A DNA stretch of 64,000 nt from Leguminivora glycinivorella (taxonomy: Eukaryota; Arthropoda; Insecta; Lepidoptera; Tortricidae). The notes under the pieces were generated by a model, which saw only the letters and a list, made by a program, of their open reading frames with translations, was not told the DNA's origin and made no database searches. The position numbers were made by a program, and so were the translations under genes. Of this stretch, positions 32,830 through 43,170 are shown in pieces (position 1 is the first letter of the stretch; every line of letters begins with the position of its first letter). Where the stretch lies: contig NC_062990.1 in NCBI RefSeq assembly GCF_023078275.1, forward strand, positions 6,525,549-6,589,548. Reading direction: 5' to 3'.

Positions 32830-32930
32830 GTGGCCGGGTAGTCTAGTGGTTAAAACGTTAGCTGAAAATTTGGGTTCGATCCTCGACGTGTCAGTTCCTG
32901 TTCCACCGGCCGCAGTTAGCTGGTCATTTT
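32830..32930 (+). mobile_element. tRNA-like SINE head
   Basis: GTGGCCGGGTAGTCTAGTGG (A box region) and TGGGTTCGATCCTCGAC (B box), followed by a SINE-like body (CCTGTTCCACCGGCCGCAGT). Not a free tRNA gene. Confidence 0.6.
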
Positions 32931-32944
32931 CACGACAAGAACTA

Positions 32945-33190
32945 AAAAAAACTTTTTGTTCTAAAGTAGGTAAATTTAATGTTTTTCCTACTCAGAATCT
33001 ACAAATACGAGCCTTTTCGATCCTACTAAGTGAAAAAAAGCGTCCAAATTAATTTTTTCCACTTCGTTACCGGTTTTCAAACACTTCGTATAGCGGTTAC
33101 AAAGCGGAAAAAGTATGCAAACTAACAGAAAAATTGGGACCAATTGTCCCTTATTTTTCGACCCGTGATTCTGAGTAGGAAAACATAAAA
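32945..33190. mobile_element. Palindromic MITE (CTCAGAATC family)
   Basis: Inverted flanks TTTTCCTACTCAGAATC and GATTCTGAGTAGGAAAA, with an interior of pairing AT-rich blocks around GTTACCGGTTTTC. Related to 1152, 17250 and 51245. Confidence 0.65.
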
Positions 33191-33730
33191 TTGATCTACC
33201 TATTCTTCTAATCCCATAAGTCGATGACTCGTATTTTGTGACAATCAGCGCCACTCTGTCACGTACGTTGCCAATTAAAGTATCAAAAATCACAGTTAAA
33301 GCATACCCCTAACAAACAATGTTCCTACAACCTTTGAATTTAAAATTGAAAAATGTCACTATAGTTTTCACTTTACTATTACTTTAAATCACAACATTGA
33401 CAATATTAGATAAGTAGTAAAACTGATACGCATAACATAATTATACTTAACATTATTTCAATACTGAGACTTCCATTCACTTAAACCAACCGCAAAACTG
33501 TCCAAAATACGAAGACAAACACCTAATATAAAACCTCATAAATCCATCTGTCCACTATGCTTATTAAGGTCCCTGTACACTGTACGATGCATCGGTAACA
33601 AAAAATGTCCCAGAAAACCTTTCACGACACTTGTCACCCTCTATCATATCGGACCGCGCGATGGTACAGATAGCAAAAATGGTAGGTGATTTTTTGCACG
33701 GAAATTGTATTTTATACAATCGTGATATTA
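33191..33730. other. No gene seen
   Basis: No family or motif recognised in any frame. Confidence 0.45.
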
Positions 33731-33860
33731 AGCCTCCGCCACACATAAAGCGTTTTGATAGCGTTACCGTTAGAGGAGCGAAATGATAGTGGTGCGCCGG
33801 GGGAACGCTGGCGTTGCGCCCAGCGCTCTCAAAACGCGCATGTGTGGCCAAGCTTTACAT
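33731..33860. mobile_element. Short inverted-repeat element
   Basis: GCCACACATAAAGCGTTTTGA near 33740 pairs with TCAAAACGCGCATGTGTGGC near 33830; the interior is GC-richer than its surroundings. Confidence 0.55.
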
Positions 33861-34661
33861 AGCCTTTTAGTCGAGTACCATGTTTAGGCCACGAAGGTTG
33901 CTGAGTGGCCTAATAGTACGGTACTAGAGTGAAAAGCTTAATTATATCACTATTGTATACACCAGGAAAATGTTAACTGAAAAACATCAAATACATCACT
34001 GTTTTTAACTATTATTCTTCAAAATCATCATTTCAACGGTATATTTGGCAAATACCACATAATGGGATATGGCAGATAATAATAAACAATTGGGTTTCTA
34101 TTGGTTCCCATAAAGTCTCAAGTCATAATGTATCGTTTGTCCACATTTTTGTTAGTCATAATTATATTTTTCTCAGAAGCGCATAACCTTTCAGGATTGC
34201 CATAAAACAAACCTTACTTAACCTAAGCAGTCTATAGGTGATCTGAATGAAAACAGTGAAAAGTTAACCGTTCCTGAGTTATGACTAATGATAATCTGGT
34301 ATAATAATCAATACATTATGACTTATGATCATTATGTCAAAAAAAGGGATCTATAAACAATTTTTACATCTATTTCTAAGCAATTTTTTTGCTACCGCTA
34401 CCTCGGGCGTGGTGCCAGCCATCCACAGCAATATCTGAAGTGACATCCACTGATATAGGTATTTTCGATATCCACACGGTGTATACCTATACTTATACAC
34501 CGTGCACCATGCTTTTATAAGAACGAGGTCGCAAATGTTGCGGGACCGTGTAATATTTCTAAATAAATGTGATAAATTGAGAATGATGGTGGCGACGGTT
34601 TTTTATTATGGAGCATGATGGAGGTACACAGTGTATACGGTTCATATGTATGTTGACTTGT
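33861..34661. other. No gene; weak inverted repeats
   Basis: 34125-34335 has inverted words (AAGTCATAATGTATCG with ATACATTATGACTT), and 34462-34508 a small hairpin (CACGGTGTATACC / GGTGTAT-type). No ORF of interest. Confidence 0.45.
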
Positions 34662-34785
34662 TGTGATGTGGGGACTAAAGGACAAGTCGATTGTATGGAA
34701 TATAGGTTTATTCTGTGTTGAATTACAGTTAGCGGCAACTTATATAGTATAGTCAGGAGTTGTAGTGTGAGTGTGGCCTGTCACA
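34662..34785 (-). repeat. 3' LTR of the 3.2-kb element
   Basis: Minus-strand start TGTGACAGGCCACACTCAC, end CCCCACATCACA. Contains a TATA-like TATACTATATAAG and an AATAAA downstream of it, so promoter and poly(A) signals fit in 124 bp. Confidence 0.85.
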
Positions 34786-34803
34786 CTACATCTCCCTTCC
34801 CAT
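34786..34803 (-). promoter_or_regulatory. Polypurine tract
   Basis: Minus strand GGGAAGGGAGATGTAG ends against the 3' LTR start. This is the expected place for the plus-strand DNA primer. A strong A/T hairpin (AAAAAAGATTAAT ... ATTAATCTTTTTT) follows at 34805-34850. Confidence 0.6.
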
Positions 34804-35599
34804 GAAAAAAAAAGATTAATTATTCATTGGGATTAATCTTTTTTTTTGTTTTCATTTACGATAACAATCACTGGCTTGACACTGGCTTTTTTTAACAGTT
34901 TCAAATTTTAAAAAAGTTATTTAAACAGTTTTGCAATAAAAACAATAGCTCTGAAGTATGTATAAATGTAGTACATGACATTTTTAAAAGATATAGGTAA
35001 GAAACACTAGTGAAATAAGATATTTAATTCTGATAAAGTAATCTATCCAATAAAGATCTAAAATAAACAAACTAAAATAAACATTACTTATAATTTGAAC
35101 TTAAAGGTTAATATGAAAACATCCTACTTAGGTAATTGAAATTCCTAAACAGTAGCAAAATTAAAGTATAACTTAACGAAATATTTAGACTAATACAATA
35201 GATGACGAAACAGATATTTAAACAAACACACTACATAATAATATATTTTAAACAAAAGCCCTTAGATTAACATGAAAAGGTATTTTTTTTTAATTATTAT
35301 TATAAAAGTACATCCACATCATATATATTGTAAATCACATAACAAACATTCATACAAGGTATAACTAAAAAGATCCAACAAAGCAAAATAAAAAAAAACT
35401 AACTTCATTTTAAAGTACGCAGTGTATTCGTCAATACACCACGTTTTTGTCATTTCCACATTTGTCTGGTACCACATATCACTTAGGTACTTATCACTTG
35501 CAAGTCTTACATTTATTTTTCCCTTATAGACGTCTCATTTATATAACATTTTATTTAATTGTGCATCTAAAGCGTGCAATACTTGGCAAGGGTACACAG

Positions 35600-35895
35600 C
35601 GCATTTACTTGGTCGGCCGACCTTTTATTTATTTATTTATTTATTAGCTCAGGATACAAGTATATTTATTTTAAGCGTGCACACATACTATTTTTTTACA
35701 CATACAGGCAGTTCTTTTAACACACATCCTTACATCAAAACCTTCCATGTGTCCAAGGTGTCCCCACGATTGATGCTCGACCGAATCATTGTCAGACGGC
35801 CAAGGATTCCCTACCTGACTTGTATCCTGGCATACCCTTGCTAACCTAATCGCACAACACCGCCTCTCGGGCCAGCTTCGATACGATAGGCATTT
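35600..35895 (-). mobile_element. Probable LINE 3' end inside the LTR element
   Basis: On the minus strand it ends in a (TAAA)n run (35625-35648), preceded by AATAAATATACTTGTATCC. Upstream sequence is less AT-rich than its surroundings (CCCGAGAGGCGGTGTTGTGC). No LINE protein is recognisable, so the assignment rests on the tail. Confidence 0.4.
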
Positions 35896-37177
35896 ATATT
35901 TATTAAGTAATTCCTTTTACATTAAACACTTTCACAAAAAAAAAAACATTCAAAATCCAATCATATAATTCAACACTGTGAAAGCTTTAACATATAAGAA
36001 TTTCAACAACTTTAAGTTGATCAGGCTTATCGTTCTTTGAAAAACTTATTTGCTTTAGCTTACCCAAACACTGCTAACTCACCATCTATGTCATACGAAT
36101 CCTTTCTCCATAAATTAATGCTTCCATACAAATCCAACATTGTCAAAATTAAATCTTCTTTCTCTATAATATCTTCTAAGTAGGTAGACACACAATTTCA
36201 ACACCAAAACCACTATCCATAAAATCCAAGTTTACAACAAATCAAAAGAAACAATATCTACTTATACCTCCAATACATTCTCGTTCGTATTAATTTACAA
36301 GTTGATTTTTCAAAATACCTACTATACGTGTTCTTTTTTTTCCATTTATAACCGTAATATCCATATCCATTAGTAACAAAAATGTCAAGTCCGTTAAGTA
36401 CATTAAATAAAAATATTGATTTGACATAAAAAAAAACAATTCTAAATTTAAAACAACCTTAATTATCCTTATTTAAACTCCATTTATTTAAATCCAAGTT
36501 TATGGTTAAAAGTGGGAACTGTTTGAGTTTACATTTTAACAAGAAGGATTATTGCAAAATTTATATAATGTTACAAACAGGTGCACAATATTGATACAAT
36601 GTTTATTGAAACCTGAGCTGTAATTACAGACGGCGCATACAATCATGGTGGCATCATGACTAAGTTTGTGATGAAATCACTTCCAAATGATTTGTGCAAC
36701 GTTCGGGATACCTAATTGATGTTATGTAACTTATGTATTATTGAAATGTGATTGGATTAATTTATTAGAGAAAAAAAATCTATGTTAATTAGTGAATGGT
36801 AGTATGCATAATATATGTATATTTTGGTCTGATTTAATAAAAAAAAATGACTTGGCTATATAGACATAACAATTATTTAAACCAAATCCACATTTTAACC
36901 ATATTAGCTTTTCGTTATCAGCGTACCGTTAAATCTTACTTTTCTTAATATATTTATGTATCTTAAATTCTTAATATATTTTTTTCATTTAATTATTTGC
37001 GTGATAAGATCCGTTTTGGTATATGGAACTCAACTCTCTTATCATGCTCATTACGCGTTAGTTAGTTTAAACAAAACTATAACTTACTTGTATATGTTAC
37101 TTAAAACACTAAACGAAATAAAATATAACTATCAACTCAACACTGTCACAGTACATTATCCTTTTCGCACGAATTGT

Positions 37178-37378
37178 CTACTGCACTATTTTTGTATGTT
37201 CCTTGACGTCAAAGCCGGTTGCACAGAGCCTGGACCCAGCACACCAATAATCCCAGACCACGGCCGGGCCATGGCGACGGCCTTGTCCAGCGACACGAAC
37301 AACTCCCAGCAGCGACCATGCACCGTCACAAAGATAACAAGTCCCAATTTTATTTAGTAAATTTTTTGCTCTTGTCAC
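37178..37378 (-). other. GC-richer island near the element's 5' end
   Basis: A 150-bp patch (37190-37345) is much richer in G+C than the rest of the interior and open on the minus strand in more than one frame (one 66-codon frame, with CYLCDGAWSLL). It lies about 350 bp inside the 5' LTR, where leader or gag sequence would be. I recognise no family; it may be leader sequence, a gag relic or captured host sequence. Confidence 0.35.
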
Positions 37379-37712
37379 TGTTATAACTTTACACTTAGTG
37401 ATTAGTGTTCATTATCACTTTATTTTTAGTAAAAATAGCTACCTAGTTTATACTTTGTATGCACTGTCCATGATATGTTCTTGCCGATAAATTTATGTTT
37501 CTGCCAAATTAAGTTAAGTCTGTTAAACAGTCCGAAACAATATTATTTATATTATGGTCACCACAATTTGATTAAATGCACAAAATTTTACGGACTTGTC
37601 CACTGCAAATTTCACTGTTCTTTATCGTAGTTGTTACAGTCGACCAAATTATGAGCCGAATTTCCTTTACATTATCCGGCCGGCGCGCGCGCCGCCAGTG
37701 CAGCGCGAGGCC

Positions 37713-37730
37713 GCACTGGCAGGGTCGCCA
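37713..37730 (-). promoter_or_regulatory. Primer-binding site
   Basis: Minus strand TGGCGACCCTGCCAGTGC abuts the TCACA end of the 5' LTR with no gap. Insect LTR retrotransposons commonly have a TGGCG-type tRNA complement here. The tRNA species is not assigned. Confidence 0.65.
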
Positions 37731-37854
37731 TGTGATGTGGGGACTAAAGGACAAGTCGATTGTATGGAATATAGGTTTATTCTGTGTTGAATTACAGTTA
37801 GCGGCAACTTATATAGTATAGTCAGGAGTTGTAGTGTGAGTGTGGCCTGTCACA
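37731..37854 (-). repeat. 5' LTR of the 3.2-kb element
   Basis: Same 124 bp as 34662-34785 with no difference seen. The sequence diverges immediately outside on both sides. Confidence 0.85.
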
Positions 37855-38156
37855 CGGTAAGTATATACAAGTTAGTTTCTTGAACTTTCTAGCTTTACTA
37901 TTGTGGAATAATGTTATTAAATAAAGTTACAGTTACGTACGATACGCTTATTTTTAGTTCACCCCAGAAGTATATAATTATGTAGTGAAGCAAGAGCTAA
38001 TCATAATAAAAAAGGTGTATACTAATATTTTAACATTAAGTATAAGGCAAAGCGGGGCAAATCCTGACATTACTTGATACATTTATTGATTTAAATAATA
38101 AATAATTATTTTAAAATTTATCAAGATTCATACAGAGTAATATTTTACAAATTACA
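37855..38156. other. No gene seen
   Basis: AT-rich spacer. Confidence 0.45.
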
Positions 38157-38262
38157 ATGAGCCGAAGACGAAAGTTCAAATCCCGGTAAGCGCATTTACT
38201 TGTGTGATGACTTGATGAGCACAAATATTTTTTCCTGAGTCATGGATGTTTTCTATGTATTG
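38157..38262 (+). mobile_element. SINE family A, partial
   Basis: Retains the B-box region (AGTTCAAATCCCGGTAAGCG) and body to TTTTCTATGTATTG, then is lost; a MITE fragment follows at 38280. Confidence 0.7.
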
Positions 38263-38279
38263 TATCTGCCGTCGTCTAA

Positions 38280-38346
38280 CGCCGTGGCTTGCGTGGGCGA
38301 CGGTCGCGCGATGGCGATGCGACGCATACGAAATCAAACCTTGCGA
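38280..38346 (+). mobile_element. MITE, CGCCGTGGC family, truncated
   Basis: CGCCGTGGCTTGCGTGGG to GACGCATACGAAATCAAACC matches the left half of 48981-49120 and 61025-61185; the right half is missing. Confidence 0.7.
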
Positions 38347-39204
38347 AAACAAATCAAATGACTATTGTTGCCTGTTAATAAAATACGAGTATATAAATGA
38401 TAATCTATAACCCAATACACTTTTTTGAAGATCGACTACCTACTTGTACAGAAATGCCGATGCCGTAAGAAATATTATTCTCCGAGAATTCATTCGACGA
38501 AAGGATCTGAATAGATCATCCTTTGTCAGGAGCGAACTCTTTGATATTTGAGCAACAACTAAAATAGGAGCCATTGTAGTCTAAGAGCTAGTTGAGAATA
38601 GGTTAGTATGAATTCGCTATGTGCTTGCCTGTTCTTGTTGTTTGTTACACTCATTGTGTAGGCTATTCTATATATGTGAGTGTGTTTAGTAGAACGTCCC
38701 ACTTCCTCGATTACCATTAAGGCGAGATTTACTTGTATCTTTATATTAAACTGACGAAGTGACTTTACAGTAATCAACGAAGTGGGGCGTTTTCCTGTGC
38801 TTACTTACAAAGTCAAACGGAGTCAAATAAGTTCCAATTCTACAGACATCGCGAGCGTTCTTGTTCGATGTTTAATGATTAAGTACTTATGTGTATTAGT
38901 GCCAATCGACGTCACACAGAAAAATGTTAAAAAGGCGATAATAGGATTGCGTTTCGATTAATGGAAGCGGGTTATGAAAAATCTGCAAAAGACCCCCATG
39001 ATTCTACACGAAACAAATGATCTAGAATATTTGCACGGACAAGCAAAATCATGCTCTGAGAAAAAGATTACTTTCATATTTTTAATATATTATCTATAAA
39101 GCTCCTATTTTCACCGAGATTCCATAATCTCCGTGATCCGTAATCCGGGGGGCCAAAGTGTTTCGGTAAAATACACGTCTATCAATTAAAACCGAAATTA
39201 ATTA
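38347..39204. other. No gene seen
   Basis: No coding, RNA or repeat feature that I can support. Confidence 0.45.
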
Positions 39205-39470
39205 CAGATATGAGAAAAAGTGACCAAGGCCTCCAGTGTCTGAGGCTGGATTCGAACCAGCGTACTCTTCAATCGCGGCAGATGCCTGTTTTTGCTCGGC
39301 CACCCAGATTACAATTGCTGAGGTTGAAATTATCTCTCATATGAGTAATGTATACAAGGACTCGTATTGCCCTCTGACCACCTTTAGGGTAGAACGGTAT
39401 GGTTCTTGCCCCATATGTGAACCAAACTCAGGTTGGTCATCATTAACTGACCATTTTCGCAGGCTGTAAC
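39205..39470 (-). mobile_element. tRNA-derived SINE
   Basis: The minus strand shows a B box (GGTTCGAATCC) and an A-box-like TGGCCGAGCAA, with the same flanking TGACCAAGGCCTCC as the inverted heads at 12388-12747. The body (CCTCTGACCACCTTTAGGG) follows. Confidence 0.6.
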
Positions 39471-39921
39471 TTTTACCAAACGGTTGAAAGTCCCTCTAAT
39501 TTAACTTATTTTAATTTCTCAAGCTACGGCCAGCGTAAATGGTTAGGAAATAATGATTATCAAATATTTAGTCTTTTCTATCATATATATAAAAATCAGC
39601 CTTGAGAGTTTAAGCATAAATTAAACTCGCACGGATGACTACTATGCCATAATACGCAAAAGAACTGCCTCGTTGCTTTGTAGAGTGCGGGCCAGTACCA
39701 ACCCCATCCTGGCCACTATAGCCTGCCGATATGACTCACCTATAGCGCGGCATTTTGAGTGTGTCATGACCGCCACTAGGTGAGTGTTTTATTGTTGTAT
39801 TATTGTGTCGACTTTTTGTTTATGTTATACTAACAGGTAGTTTTTAAAATATCCAATAATGTATAAGTACTAACCATTATGGGCCCTTTGTTGTCTGATA
39901 TAATAAATAAATTATAAATTA
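39471..39921. other. No gene seen
   Basis: AT-rich, no feature. Confidence 0.45.
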
Positions 39922-40250
39922 AATTAAATATAACAAGATCATACCATCCCATACATTAAAATGCGACCGTCTACGAACGCGCTTACACTCCACCACACAT
40001 AGATGGCGCCACAAAAAAATGCCTCGTTGCCACCGATTATTTTTAGATTGGCATTAAGTGTCAATTCCGAGCCGTAAATCTAAATATGTCAAAAGTGACA
40101 CTTAACGCCATCTACAAGTATAATCGAAAGCTACAAGACATTTTTTTTGTGGCGCCATCTATGTGTGGTGGAGTGTAAGCGCGGTCTTAGGCGGTCGCAT
40201 TTTAATGTATGGGATGGTATGATCTTGTTATATTTAATTTATGGTTTAAG
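39922..40250. mobile_element. MITE, GCGACCG family, complete
   Basis: Inverted ends of about 100 bp, from AAATATAACAAGATCATACC inward through TACATTAAAATGCGACCG and CCACACATAGATGGCGCCAC. The short non-paired centre contains TCCGAGCCGTAAATC. Diverged sister at 1891-2167. Confidence 0.8.
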
Positions 40251-40583
40251 GAAACTTGGTGTTTTTAAAACAAAAACCTTATAACAAGAAAAATGGCTGA
40301 CGGGCCGAACTAGGTAATTCGGACATTCAATGTCGATACGAACTCTACATTGTCTCAAAGTTTCATCCTTGAGAAAATTGAGGAAGGTCTGGCGCCTCTG
40401 GGCTCTAAGTCCATAATAAATGTATCTTAAAAAAATACCTAGCTCTTGGTACAGCCCTCAGGCATCTTATACCGTGATCGGGAGTTAAAGGTGAAAGCCG
40501 AGCGACTATGTGCTCAGAAGCTTACTTTTATTTCTTATTGACTAGCAATTTCCAATGCTCTTTACTGTTTTGTACTACTTCTT
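40251..40583. other. No gene seen
   Basis: No supportable feature. Confidence 0.45.
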
Positions 40584-41075
40584 GACGACCGGTCTGGCTT
40601 AGTGCGTAGTGACCCTGCCTGCTCCTGATTTGTTCCTGAGTCATGGATGTTTTCTATGTATAAATATTGTATATTATTTAAAAATATTTTAAGCGGGTTA
40701 CTCACGTATTAAGTCGATATAGCGTTCGACATGTTTCGGTCCAATTTCCCCGTCCTCAGCAGCCGCGGGCACCGAGCAAGTGCCCGCAGTATGCGTCGCG
40801 CTCTCGACATGTAAAGGCGGGGTCGCTACTCTTGAGAAAGGTTCTCGAAATTGGACCGAAACATGTCGAACGCTATATCGACTTAATACGTGAGTAACCC
40901 GCTTAAAATAAATATTTTTAAATATGTATGAGTCACGGGAGTTTTATAGTTAAAATTGTATATTATGTTTATTGTTGTCTGAGTACCCACAACACAAGCC
41001 TTCTTGAGCTTACCGTGGGACTCAGTCAATCTGTGTAAGAATGTCCTTACAATATCTATTTATTTACTTATTTAG
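40584..41075 (+). mobile_element. SINE family A, split by an insertion
   Basis: Head (GACGACCGGTCTGGCTTAG) at 40584, an internal deletion after CCTGCCTG, body to ATTGTATATTAT at 40677; it resumes at 40967 with GTTTATTGTTGTCTGAGTAC and ends in ATTTATTTA. The 277 bp between belong to another element. Confidence 0.8.
40678..40954. mobile_element. Hairpin element inserted in the SINE, 12-bp duplication
   Basis: The same 12 bases, ATTGTATATTAT, lie on both sides (40666-40677 and 40955-40966). The insert has inverted arms of about 70 bp (AAGCGGGTTACTCACG ... TTTCGGTCCAATTT and reverse complement) around a GC-rich centre, plus a non-palindromic right end. A 12-bp duplication is longer than usual for a TIR DNA transposon. 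Confidence 0.75.
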
Positions 41076-41439
41076 TTCTGTTGGTAACCTGATATTTCGA
41101 GTATTAAATACTTTTCATCGTACTTGCTCAGTGAGTGTGCTATTGCACGCAGGCGCAGCGGAAGTTATAGATAAAGTTTTTCCTGTTGGAGTTATTGAAT
41201 TATAAAAATTGTGTGCCGAGTCAAATATCTAAGTTTTTTCAATTTTAACGTTTGTTTTTCCGCCACAGTGGCGAACAAGAATAAATTCTATTTATTCTGC
41301 AGTTGGCACCACAGTTTTGGTGCTATAAAAATTGCACGCCGAACTCTCGCGATCGTTTGACTGCATGAGATCACCGAAGTTTTTGACCTATTATATTTTC
41401 CTCGATAGCGACAACGTTACGTAAATAAGTAACCATAAG

Positions 41440-42120
41440 CACAGTATAATAAAGAGTACTATCGTACAGTATGGCCCCTCCCCGCTCCCCACTGAAAGTG
41501 CCGCCCACCCCCTGTGGGTTACCTGACAGTTACCGCCTGTCAAAAACGCGAACAATCGACCTGTCATATCTCACTCATTAAAGCATATGGTACGCGTTCA
41601 CTTACACGAGTTTAGAATGTGTGCTAGGAACGCGCCTCTTTCATATATTCGGGCCTCTCGCTCATTTTTGCCCAGAACATGCAAGTTGTGGAATGAGCTA
41701 CCTTCTGAGGTGTTCCCCTTGCGCTATGACATGGGGTTCATCAAGAAGCAGGTATTTAGGGTTCTTAAAGGTCGGCAACGCATAGGTGACGTGACTCCCC
41801 TGATGTTGCTTATGTCCATGGGCGGCGATGACTGCTTTCCATCAGGCGGCTCGTTTGCTCGTTTGCTGCCTATTTCATAAAAAAAAAAAAAAAATATTTG
41901 ATCGCCAGTGTCCGAGATGTGCCATAAGTGTCCGACCCGAGTGCACGCTCGGAGCGGAGCGTTTCGCGGGGCGTGCAGCGGAGCGGGCGAGCGTGCGTCC
42001 ACGCTACGCAGCGTCGCCTCAGGACACTTGTATGAGCTTCAATTATTCGACATGCACGCCGCACGCCCCGCCCCGCTGCACGCTCAATATGAGCGTGCAC
42101 TCAAGCCTTATACTAATGCT
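41440..42120 (-). mobile_element. Repeat family H, split by a LINE insertion
   Basis: Left block 41440-41651 (GTACTATCGTACAGTATGGC, GACCTGTCATATCTCACTCA) and right block 41897-42120 (TTTGATCGCCAGTGTCCGAG, GAGCGTGCAGCGG words in both orientations). The order agrees with the intact junction at 48200-48240. Confidence 0.65.
41652..41896 (+). pseudogene. LINE C-terminus and poly(A), nested in family H
   Basis: Encodes SRSFLPRTCKLWNELPSEVF and VFRVLKGRQRIGD, then the 3' UTR and a 16-base poly(A). Flanks (TTTCATATATT at left, ATATTTGATCGCC at right) rebuild the uninterrupted repeat with a short ATATT duplication. 5' truncated at the same base as the copy at 31105. Confidence 0.75.
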
Positions 42121-42164
42121 AGACGTCACGGTTAAAACTTATTTGAGTATCTTATCTTATACTT

Positions 42165-42187
42165 TTAAACGAGCAATTCTTGTATAT

Positions 42188-42222
<35 letters not shown>

Positions 42223-42668
42223 TATATATATTTATTTACACTGACGATCTCGGAAACCGCTCTAACGATTTCGCAGAAATTTGTTATGTGGGGGTTTTTG
42301 GGGGTGAAAAATCGGTCTAACTTATCCTTAGGTCCCGGAAAACGCGAATTTTCGAGTTTTCATGCGTTTTTCTTCGCGCGCCATCTCGTGTGCAGTAGTT
42401 GTACTGTTAAGACAGAATTCTTTCGGTCGATGTAAGTACTATTTATTGCAAACACTAGATGGCGACACAGGTCAAGGCTAAAACGTATAGAAAAATACAC
42501 TATTTGAGTTTTTGTGGCGAAATGCGCGCCATCTCGTGTGGAGTAGTTGTGTTGTTAAGGCTGAGAATTCTTTCGCTCGATGTAGGTACTATTCATTTTT
42601 GAACTAGATGGCGACACATGTCAAGGATACGAAACAGAACCGAGCGAAGCTCGGTTGCCCAGATATTA
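42165..42668 (+). mobile_element. Repeat family F, long copy with internal duplication
   Basis: Starts TAAACGAGCAATTCTTGTAT, has an (ATTT)n run, ATCTCGGAAACCGCTCTAAC, and ends CCGAGCGAAGCTCGGTTGCC with a 3' hairpin. A block of about 146 bp (GCGCGCCATCTCGTGTG...AGATGGCGACACA) is present twice (42380 and 42526). Confidence 0.7.
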
Positions 42669-42671
42669 CTT

Positions 42672-43097
42672 TTTTAAACGAGCAATTCTTGTATACTTAT
42701 TTATTTATATATACCGACGATCTCGAAAACCGCTCTAACGATTTCGCTGAAATTTGATATGTGGGGGTTTTCGGGGGTGAAAAATCGACCTAGCGTAGCC
42801 TTAGATCCCGGAAAACGCGAATTTTCGAGTTTTCATGAGTTTTTCTTTCGCGTTAGTAAATGTAAAATATGGTCGTTAATTTCGCCGAGCGCGCATCGAT
42901 TCCGCTTAGCTCAGTCGTACGAGGTCGGTCTAATGTACGCAGATAGATCGTAGGTGTCAGGGTTTCGAATCCCGGCCAGAAATGAAGTTTTTGTTTTTTG
43001 TCTTTTTTTTTGTTTTTGTATTTATAAGAGTTTTTTTTATCTAAAGACGTGATATATTAAAATAAAAACGAGCGAAGCTCGGTCGCCCAGATATTAT
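42672..43097 (+). mobile_element. Repeat family F, second tandem copy with tRNA-like segment
   Basis: Same start (TTAAACGAGCAATTCTTGTA) and end (CGAGCGAAGCTCGGTCGCCC) as its neighbour. In place of the duplicated block it carries a tRNA-like stretch at 42903-42990 (GCTTAGCTCAGTCGTACGAG; B box GGTTTCGAATCCC). Confidence 0.7.
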
Positions 43098-43170
43098 AAA
43101 ATTTAACATAAGTAACTGTCTACAAAGAGAGGAAAACACCAGTCGTACACATAGTGAATAAAAAAAAACT

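Larger units (their letters stand above)
34662..37854 (-). mobile_element. Non-autonomous LTR retrotransposon, identical 124-bp LTRs
   Basis: The 124-bp ends at 34662-34785 and 37731-37854 are identical in my base-by-base reading and bounded by TGTGA...TCACA. Read on the minus strand, TGGCGACCCTGCCAGTGC follows the 5' LTR directly (a primer-binding site of the TGGCG type), and the purine-rich GGGAAGGGAGATGTAG precedes the 3' LTR. The LTR itself shows TATACTATATAAG and AATAAA. The 2.9-kb interior has no gag, protease, reverse transcriptase or integrase that I can recognise, so it would depend on proteins from elsewhere. Flanking 5-bp sequences (CTTGT, CGGTA) do not match. Confidence 0.85.

Noticed and set aside
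36956..37357. 133-codon plus-strand ORF inside the LTR element
   Set aside because: It is antisense to the element, AT-driven in composition, and has no recognisable domain.
34657..37859. Target-site duplication for the 3.2-kb LTR element
   Set aside because: CTTGT and CGGTA do not match, and shifting the LTR ends by a base or two does not create a match.
41828..42244. 138-codon ORF and overlapping frames on the other strand
   Set aside because: They cross the LINE poly(A), family H and an (ATTT)n run, so they are chance frames through repeats.
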